A DNA stretch of 9,286 nt from JBDRGD01 sp043818095. Its GTDB lineage: Bacteria; Chloroflexota; Dehalococcoidia; Dehalococcoidales; RBG-16-60-22. Both the position numbers and the translations under genes were made by a program. Below the pieces are notes generated by a model, which saw only the letters and a program-made list of their open reading frames with translations, made no database searches and had not been told where the DNA came from. The stretch covers positions 1 through 9,286 of the forward strand of contig JBDRGD010000123.1 in NCBI GenBank assembly GCA_043818095.1. Reading direction: 5' to 3'. Positions 5,083 to 9,286 of the stretch are shown piece after piece (position 1 is the first letter of the stretch; the number at the start of each line of letters is the position of its first letter).

Positions 5083-6060
5083 ATGTCCGAGAAAACCAGC
5101 GGTCCCGGTGAGCGGGTTTATCGTTCGATACTGGTCCCCCTCGATGGTTCGGAGGCGGCGGAAAGCGTCCTGGAGCTTGCCCGAAACCTCGCCGTGAGGT
5201 CCGGAGCCGCCGTGACGCTCCTGCACGTCTGCCGTCCCGGGGAGACCGACCGCAAACAGTTGCATTCTGCTTACATCGAGAGGGCGGCGGAACTGATGCA
5301 GCGTGACATCGCCAAATTGTGCGATACGGTCGCCTGTTTCTTCCGGGGCGGGGAAGCGACCGCCGTCCCGGTCCTGAAGGTAGGTGAACCCGCCGCGGAA
5401 ATCCTCAGTTGCGCCCGGGAGATTGGTGCCAGCATCATCCTGATGACGACGCATGGGCGCACCGGTACGAGCGCTTCCCTGATGAGCGACATCACCAACC
5501 GGGTGATGCGAACCTCCCCGATACCGGTTTGGCTGATACGCACGCTGAACCCCAACGAGATTGTCTGCGTGGACTGGCCACCGAAGCAGGTCCTCCTCCC
5601 GCTGGACGGCTCGGACCGGGCGGAGAAGGTGATGCCTTACGCCAGGGCGTACGCCCAGCTTTTCGGTGCGGAGATGGTGCTACTGCGCGTCTGCGACCAG
5701 CCGGATATCCTCGCGGACTATCCGGAAGGGAGCATGTCGCTGAGCTGGGACGAACACGTGGGACGCGTCCGCGACCTTTCCAAGAAACAGTGCAGCCTCT
5801 ACCTGAACGAGGTCGCGGCCAATCTCAACAAGGAAGGTCTGAAGACACGGGTGGAAACGTTGCTGGGCAGCGCCGCCGAGGAAATCATCAAGTACGTCGG
5901 CAACAACCGCTGCGACCTGGTGGCGATGACCACCTTCGGGCGTTCCCGGCTCGCCAACTGGACCACGGACTCCATGCTGGGACGGCTGTTTTTCAGCGAC
6001 GTTACCGAGCGGGTACTGGCCGCCTCCTCACGCGGTATACTGCTGGTGCGTGGTGATTAG
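5083..6060 (+). CDS. Two-domain universal stress protein with degenerate ATP motifs, 325 residues
   Basis: Two Usp domains are seen, about 12-155 and 167-325, each starting with a strand and DGS (ILVPLDGS at 16-23, VLLPLDGS at 170-177). The nucleotide signature G-2x-G-9x-G-S is damaged in both. In domain 1 it reads T-T-H-G125-9x-S-D (135-136). In domain 2 a T-T-F-G286 is followed by an 18-residue stretch before S-D (305-306). Binding of ATP is therefore doubtful, unlike the left-edge Usp protein, where both motifs are intact. The ATG at 5083 has AAGGAG about six bases upstream and its own promoter at 4992-5020. The next gene begins 39 bases later. It is probably a cytoplasmic stress or signalling protein; the ligand is unknown. 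Confidence 0.9.
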   Translation: MSEKTSGPGERVYRSILVPLDGSEAAESVLELARNLAVRSGAAVTLLHVCRPGETDRKQLHSAYIERAAELMQRDIAKLCDTVACFFRGGEATAVPVLKVGEPAAEILSCAREIGASIILMTTHGRTGTSASLMSDITNRVMRTSPIPVWLIRTLNPNEIVCVDWPPKQVLLPLDGSDRAEKVMPYARAYAQLFGAEMVLLRVCDQPDILADYPEGSMSLSWDEHVGRVRDLSKKQCSLYLNEVAANLNKEGLKTRVETLLGSAAEEIIKYVGNNRCDLVAMTTFGRSRLANWTTDSMLGRLFFSDVTERVLAASSRGILLVRGD

Positions 6061-6099
6061 CCCGGACACGGCCCCGGGGAATATTACCACCGACCCGGC

Positions 6100-7404
6100 A
6101 TGCCGGAAAGCAGCCGGACACTGATGTCGCCACGCGATAAGGCTTTCCATCTCTTCTACGGGTGGTGGATTGTCGCGGCGACCTTTCTCGCCGGGGTCTA
6201 TATCGGCGGGACTGTCTTCTACGGTTTCACCGCCTTCTTCGAGCCTATCGCCAGCGACCTGAACTGGAGCTATACCCAGGTCTCTATCGGCGCTTCGCTG
6301 CGCGGCCTGGAGACGGGCATCCTCGCTCCGTTCGTCGGCATCCTCGCGGACCGCTGGGGTCCCCGCCGCCTGCTGGGCATCGGCGCTTTCATCACCGCCG
6401 CCGGGCTGGCGGTCATCGCCGCCACACACTCCCTGACCACGTTTTACAGCGGCTTCGCCCTGGTGGCCATTGGCACGAGCGCCTGCACGCAGACGGTCAT
6501 GATGACCGCCATCGCCAACTGGTTCCGCCGCAACGTGGGACTGGCGAGCGGGATTGCGATGTGCGGCTTCGGTTTCAGCGGCTTTCTCATTCCCCTTATC
6601 GTCCGCCTTATCCAGGTGTATGACTGGCGAACGACAATGAACCTGCTCGCCCTGGGGATGGTGCTGCTGGTGGTACCCCTGGCGGGATTCCTCCGGCACA
6701 AGCCCGAGCAGTACGGCCAGCTGCCCGACGGGCTTCCGGTCCCCCTTTCCCACCTGCCCGCGGAGGGACAACTCCCGGCGGAGAGCGAGCCGACGGTCAG
6801 GGAGGCGGTGGGCAGCCGCACCTTCTGGACGATAACGCTCACCGTCATCTATACCATGATGACGATGCACGCCGTGACGACGCACGTGATGCCCTATTTG
6901 AGCAGCATGGGTTTCAGCCGGTATATCTCCGGCCTGGCCGCCACGGCCATTCCCCTGACGAGCATCGTCGGGCGTCTCGGTCTCGGCGGGCTGGGTGACC
7001 GCTATGACAAGAGACTGGTAATGGCGGCGGGGCTGGCGCTCGTCGGCGGCAGCCTGCTCCTCTTTACCTATACCACCCCCGCCAGCCTCTGGCTGCTGGT
7101 CATCTTCCTGGTGATAAACGGCATCGGTAACGGGGGTACCCTGGTGCTCAGGCCTTCCCTCTGCCGGGAATTCTTCGGCCGGAAGCACTTCGGTGGCATC
7201 CTCGGCCTGATTATCGGCATCGGCCACCTCGGCAGCCTTATCGGCCCTACCGCCGCCGGCTGGGCTTACGATAACTGGGGCGGCTACCAGACAATCTGGC
7301 TGGTCTTTGCCGGACTGGCGGTCATCCCCACCATCGCCACCCTGCTGATTAATCCGGCCTCCACCGCCGGGGACGGGTTTGACGCTGCCAGACACAGCGT
7401 GTAA
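6100..7404 (+). CDS. MFS transporter (oxalate/formate or monocarboxylate-like), 434 residues
   Basis: This is an inner-membrane permease of the major facilitator superfamily with about 12 hydrophobic segments. It opens with FYGWWIVAATF (19-29), a start common in the OFA/monocarboxylate type. The MFS loop motif follows TM2 as GILADRWGPRR (80-90) and is echoed in the second half as GGLGDRYDKR (296-305). A hydrophilic loop of about 40 residues (198-240) separates the halves. The likely substrate class is a small organic anion; the exact substrate cannot be read. No clear ribosome site precedes ATG 6100 or the alternative ATG 6124 (426 residues, starting MSPRDKAF); the latter removes eight polar residues and is equally plausible. 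It lies 39 bases after the Usp gene and 10 bases before the RdhA-like gene, suggesting uptake or export of that enzyme's substrate or product. Confidence 0.88.
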   Translation: MPESSRTLMSPRDKAFHLFYGWWIVAATFLAGVYIGGTVFYGFTAFFEPIASDLNWSYTQVSIGASLRGLETGILAPFVGILADRWGPRRLLGIGAFITAAGLAVIAATHSLTTFYSGFALVAIGTSACTQTVMMTAIANWFRRNVGLASGIAMCGFGFSGFLIPLIVRLIQVYDWRTTMNLLALGMVLLVVPLAGFLRHKPEQYGQLPDGLPVPLSHLPAEGQLPAESEPTVREAVGSRTFWTITLTVIYTMMTMHAVTTHVMPYLSSMGFSRYISGLAATAIPLTSIVGRLGLGGLGDRYDKRLVMAAGLALVGGSLLLFTYTTPASLWLLVIFLVINGIGNGGTLVLRPSLCREFFGRKHFGGILGLIIGIGHLGSLIGPTAAGWAYDNWGGYQTIWLVFAGLAVIPTIATLLINPASTAGDGFDAARHSV

Positions 7405-7414
7405 CATAGGTGTT

Positions 7415-8623
7415 ATGCCATCAGCAGCAGCAAAGGGACAAAACGATTTCCGCCTGACGGAAGAGGCGCTGCTCCCTTATGAGCATATCCTCCGGCAGCA
7501 GGAAAGCCGGCGGCGGCGGATGGGCGTCCGGCAGGTTGAAAAACCCACCTACGAACGCTACATCATCGGACCCATCGAGCGCTTCGACGCCCGGAAGACC
7601 GCTTTCGGGCTGACCACGCCGGGCAACCCTTTCGGGAAAGAGATTCACCAGCGCTTCCAGGCGCGCACCGGCTATGAGACCCGCGCCCCGCTGCCCTATG
7701 AGGAACTGGCGCCGGAGGACCGCATCGGGCAAAGCCTGACCCAGGCGGCCTGGCGGCTGTGCCGGGACCACCACCCGCCCACCCTGCCGGTGACGCCGGA
7801 AAACGCCCGCTTCGAGGTCACGGACCCTGCCTGGATGAGCCGCCTCATCAAGAAGGTGGCGCTCTTTTTCGGGGCGGAGCTGGTGGGCATCAGCAAGGTG
7901 GATACCCGCTGGGTCTACCAGGGCGTAGACATCAGCCATCGCTACGTTATCACCAGCGCCGTCTCCCACGTGCCGGGCATGCTGGCCACGGCGCCGTCGC
8001 ACTACTCATCGGCGGCGGTGGCAGATACCTACTCGCGGCTGAAATTCATCACCACCCAGCTTGCCGACTTCATCTGCGGGCTGGGCTACGACGCCGCCTA
8101 CCGGGAGACGCTGGGCGAAAAGACGGACATGCTGATGGTCCCCACGGCGATTGACGCGGGCATCGGCGAGTTCGCCCGCAACGGGCGCGTCCTGTCACCG
8201 GAGCTGGGGATAAACATGCGCCTGAAAGCGGTGACCACGGACCTGCCGCTGGAGGTCGACAAGCCCATCTCTTTCGGCGTCCACGATTTCTGCATGGCCT
8301 GTGAGAACTGCGCCCGCTATTGCCCCGCCAACGCCATCCCCTACGGCCCCCCCACGGACCAGCCGCTGGACATCTATAACAACCCGGGGTTCCGCAAGTG
8401 GTACGTCAACGCCGAGCGCTGCGTCACCTTCTGGTCGATGAACAAGCGGAAATGGAGCAGCTGCGGAGGGCGGTGCATCGCCGTCTGCCCCTGGAACAAG
8501 CCGCTGTCACCGCCGCACGACGCCGTGCGCTGGCTGGCAATCCACGCCCCTGACCCGGTCAGGAAGCTGCTGGTGGCGGCAGACCGGAAGCTCTACCACC
8601 GCACCCGGAAAATAACGCAGTAG
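7415..8623 (+). CDS. Reductive-dehalogenase-family (RdhA-like) dicluster Fe-S protein, no TAT signal, 402 residues
   Basis: The C-terminal half carries the RdhA signature: TDLPLEVDKPISFGVHDF, then C293, C296, C299, C303-P, and W329-Y leading to C336, C350, C354, C358-P-W-N-K. The central region (about 140-280) should be the corrinoid-binding domain; GRVLSPELG..MRL (257-270) matches the substrate-side region of RdhA proteins. Family members reductively remove halogens using cobalamin and two [4Fe-4S] clusters. There is no twin-arginine signal: the N-terminus is polar, and RRRR at 32-35 has no hydrophobic stretch after it, so a cytoplasmic location is likely. No rdhB-type anchor gene or fused reductase domain is present. 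Epoxyqueuosine reductase (QueG) shares the fold, but the Cys pattern and CPWNKP ending fit RdhA better. ATG 7415 is preceded by a weak AGGTG. True dehalogenase activity is unproven. Confidence 0.82.
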   Translation: MPSAAAKGQNDFRLTEEALLPYEHILRQQESRRRRMGVRQVEKPTYERYIIGPIERFDARKTAFGLTTPGNPFGKEIHQRFQARTGYETRAPLPYEELAPEDRIGQSLTQAAWRLCRDHHPPTLPVTPENARFEVTDPAWMSRLIKKVALFFGAELVGISKVDTRWVYQGVDISHRYVITSAVSHVPGMLATAPSHYSSAAVADTYSRLKFITTQLADFICGLGYDAAYRETLGEKTDMLMVPTAIDAGIGEFARNGRVLSPELGINMRLKAVTTDLPLEVDKPISFGVHDFCMACENCARYCPANAIPYGPPTDQPLDIYNNPGFRKWYVNAERCVTFWSMNKRKWSSCGGRCIAVCPWNKPLSPPHDAVRWLAIHAPDPVRKLLVAADRKLYHRTRKITQ

Positions 8624-8659
8624 GACCGCCCCTTATCCCCCCGGAATCTATCCCCCTTG

Positions 8660-8686
8660 CCCCCTTCCTTTCCCAAAGGAAGGGGG
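8660..8686. repeat. 12-bp perfect hairpin with 3-base loop
   Basis: CCCCCTTCCTTT (8660-8671) pairs without mismatch to AAAGGAAGGGGG (8675-8686) around CCC. No T tract follows on either strand, so it is not a standard terminator. It resembles interspersed palindromes at gene ends and may protect the end of the RdhA-like mRNA. Confidence 0.6.
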
Positions 8687-8689
8687 GCT

Positions 8690-8717
8690 AAAAAGAAAGA
8701 GGGGCTTCGCCCCTCTT
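8690..8717 (-). terminator. Rho-independent terminator (minus strand)
   Basis: On the minus strand AAGAGGGGC-GAA-GCCCCTCTT forms a 9-bp stem (8717-8697), immediately followed by a T-rich run (TTCTTTTT-like, 8697-8690). It would end the acyl-CoA dehydrogenase transcript about 190 bases past its stop. On the plus strand the stem lacks an adjacent T run. Confidence 0.75.
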
Positions 8718-8775
8718 AGACACCCGCTTTTCTTAAACGTCGTAGAAGAATTGTAACTGCTCTTTGATGCCCTGT

Positions 8776-8834
8776 GGGGTGGGTGGGGTTTGTCCCCTGA
8801 CCAGTCGCGGATGCCGCGGGGCGGGCAGGGCGGG
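8776..8834 (+). other. G-run cluster with a G-quadruplex motif
   Basis: Four G runs with loops of one, two and one bases (GGGG-C-GGG-CA-GGG-C-GGG) occupy 8818-8834, satisfying the standard G-quadruplex pattern. Three more runs (GGGG-T-GGG-T-GGGG) lie at 8776-8788. All are on the plus strand, in the convergent gap. Confidence 0.5.
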
Positions 8835-8907
8835 AAAGAAAAGCCCTGGCCGGAGGGGTACAGGGGTAAGGCGGGCACCCTCTCACTTAAGATGAACCAA
8901 TCGCTCC

Positions 8908-9286
8908 CTAGCGCTGCTTGAACCTGCGGCCCACCAACTCGGAAGCGATAGTGATGCGCTGCATCTGCGTCGTTCCGCCGGCGACACCCCACCCCCAGCC
9001 GTCCCGGAAAATCCGCTCGATGTCGTGCTCTTTGGAATAGCCGTAGCCGCCGTGCACCTGGAGCGCCATCCCCACCACCTCCCGCACCGTCTCGTTGGCG
9101 AAGCACTTCGCCAGGCTGGTATCCATCGGAGAGGGCAGGCCCATACCGGCATTGGTCGCCGCGCGGTAGAGCAGCAGCCGCATGGCCTCCACCTTCATCG
9201 CCATGTCCGCCAGCAGGAACTGGACGCCCTGGAACTCACAGATTTCCTTGCCGAACTGCTTTCTTTCCTGGGAATAGGCCACGCAC
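8908..9286 (-). CDS. Acyl-CoA dehydrogenase, C-terminal part (5' end outside window)
   Basis: About 126 residues of the C-terminal helical domain are present; the frame is open to the right edge, so the start lies outside. Family marks are AYSQERKQFGKEI near the edge, FQGVQFLLADMA, and VHGGYGYSKEHDIERIFRD, the flavin-contacting HGGYGY motif. The end is GGTTQMQRITIASELVGRRF. Such FAD enzymes oxidise acyl-CoA thioesters to enoyl-CoA in fatty-acid, amino-acid or aromatic degradation, passing electrons to ETF. The usual catalytic Glu of the YEGT motif is Gly here (AGGT). That is known in several acyl-CoA dehydrogenase subgroups where the base sits elsewhere, so it does not mean inactivity. It converges on the RdhA-like gene and shares no operon with it. 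Substrate cannot be assigned from this fragment. Confidence 0.92.
   Translation of the reverse strand, partial: CVAYSQERKQFGKEICEFQGVQFLLADMAMKVEAMRLLLYRAATNAGMGLPSPMDTSLAKCFANETVREVVGMALQVHGGYGYSKEHDIERIFRDGWGWGVAGGTTQMQRITIASELVGRRFKQR

Larger units (their letters stand above)
8624..8907. other. Convergent intergenic region
   Basis: 284 bases lie between the stops of the RdhA-like gene (plus) and the acyl-CoA dehydrogenase gene (minus). I see no credible gene here. It holds a 12-bp hairpin, a terminator and a G-run cluster, listed separately. The rest is T/C- or G-rich low-complexity sequence. Confidence 0.7.

Noticed and set aside
6028..7407. 459-codon open frame on the minus strand
   Set aside because: It lies fully antisense to the MFS permease, which has clear transmembrane segments and MFS motifs. 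The antisense product is Gln/Gly/Asp/Ala-rich without recognisable domains, typical of GC-rich shadow frames.
7415..7530. Twin-arginine signal in the RdhA-like protein (RRRR at residues 32-35)
   Set aside because: No hydrophobic stretch or cleavage site follows, and the N-terminus is polar and charged.
7415..8623. Epoxyqueuosine reductase (QueG) as the identity of the Fe-S protein
   Set aside because: The fold is related, but TDLPL-DKPI-F, the first cluster context and the CPWNKP ending fit reductive dehalogenases better. Kept as an alternative only.
8648..9106. 152-codon minus-strand frame running through the convergent gap
   Set aside because: It is out of frame with the acyl-CoA dehydrogenase it overlaps and runs through the terminator and low-complexity sequence.

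Overview
The window looks like a chromosomal segment of an anaerobic, GC-rich bacterium. A member of the Chloroflexota (Dehalococcoidia-like) is my best guess. The reasons are a reductive-dehalogenase-family protein without an export signal, hemerythrin/DUF438/DUF1858 redox proteins, a 2[4Fe-4S] ferredoxin and an acyl-CoA dehydrogenase. This placement is inferred from gene content and was not tested.

Layout. Positions 1-927 (minus) hold a two-domain universal stress protein (UspA family) that runs off the left edge. It lies in clearly AT-richer DNA than the rest. A 186-base AT-rich spacer follows, then a tRNA pair on the minus strand: tRNA-Arg(GCG) transcribed first, then tRNA-Val(TAC), three bases apart and both with an encoded CCA. 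The base composition changes at the 3' end of tRNA-Val, which would fit an island border. Positions 1382-3392 (minus) are a tight three-gene operon: a DUF438 + hemerythrin + PAS protein, a free-standing DUF1858 protein whose start overlaps the previous gene by 14 bases, and a single-domain hemerythrin.

Facing away from this operon, the plus strand carries a Crp/Fnr-type regulator (TTG start at 3561), a small ferredoxin, and an unrecognised 134-residue cysteine protein built from two copies of one domain exactly 70 residues apart. Next comes a second two-domain UspA protein with its own promoter and damaged ATP motifs, then an MFS permease. Ten bases after the permease is a 402-residue reductive-dehalogenase-like Fe-S protein without a TAT signal. 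A convergent gap (8624-8907) has large hairpins, a minus-strand terminator and a G-quadruplex motif. The window ends in the C-terminal part of an acyl-CoA dehydrogenase on the minus strand.

How the genes may work together (inference): the divergent block 1382-6060 reads as a cytoplasmic redox/NO/O2-stress module. It has di-iron hemerythrin proteins with a PAS sensor on one side, and a Crp/Fnr regulator, ferredoxin, duplicated Cys-domain protein and UspA on the other, sharing a 168-base control region with a 5-N6-5 dyad. The MFS/RdhA-like pair looks like a separate uptake-plus-reduction unit, for which the small ferredoxin is one conceivable electron donor.
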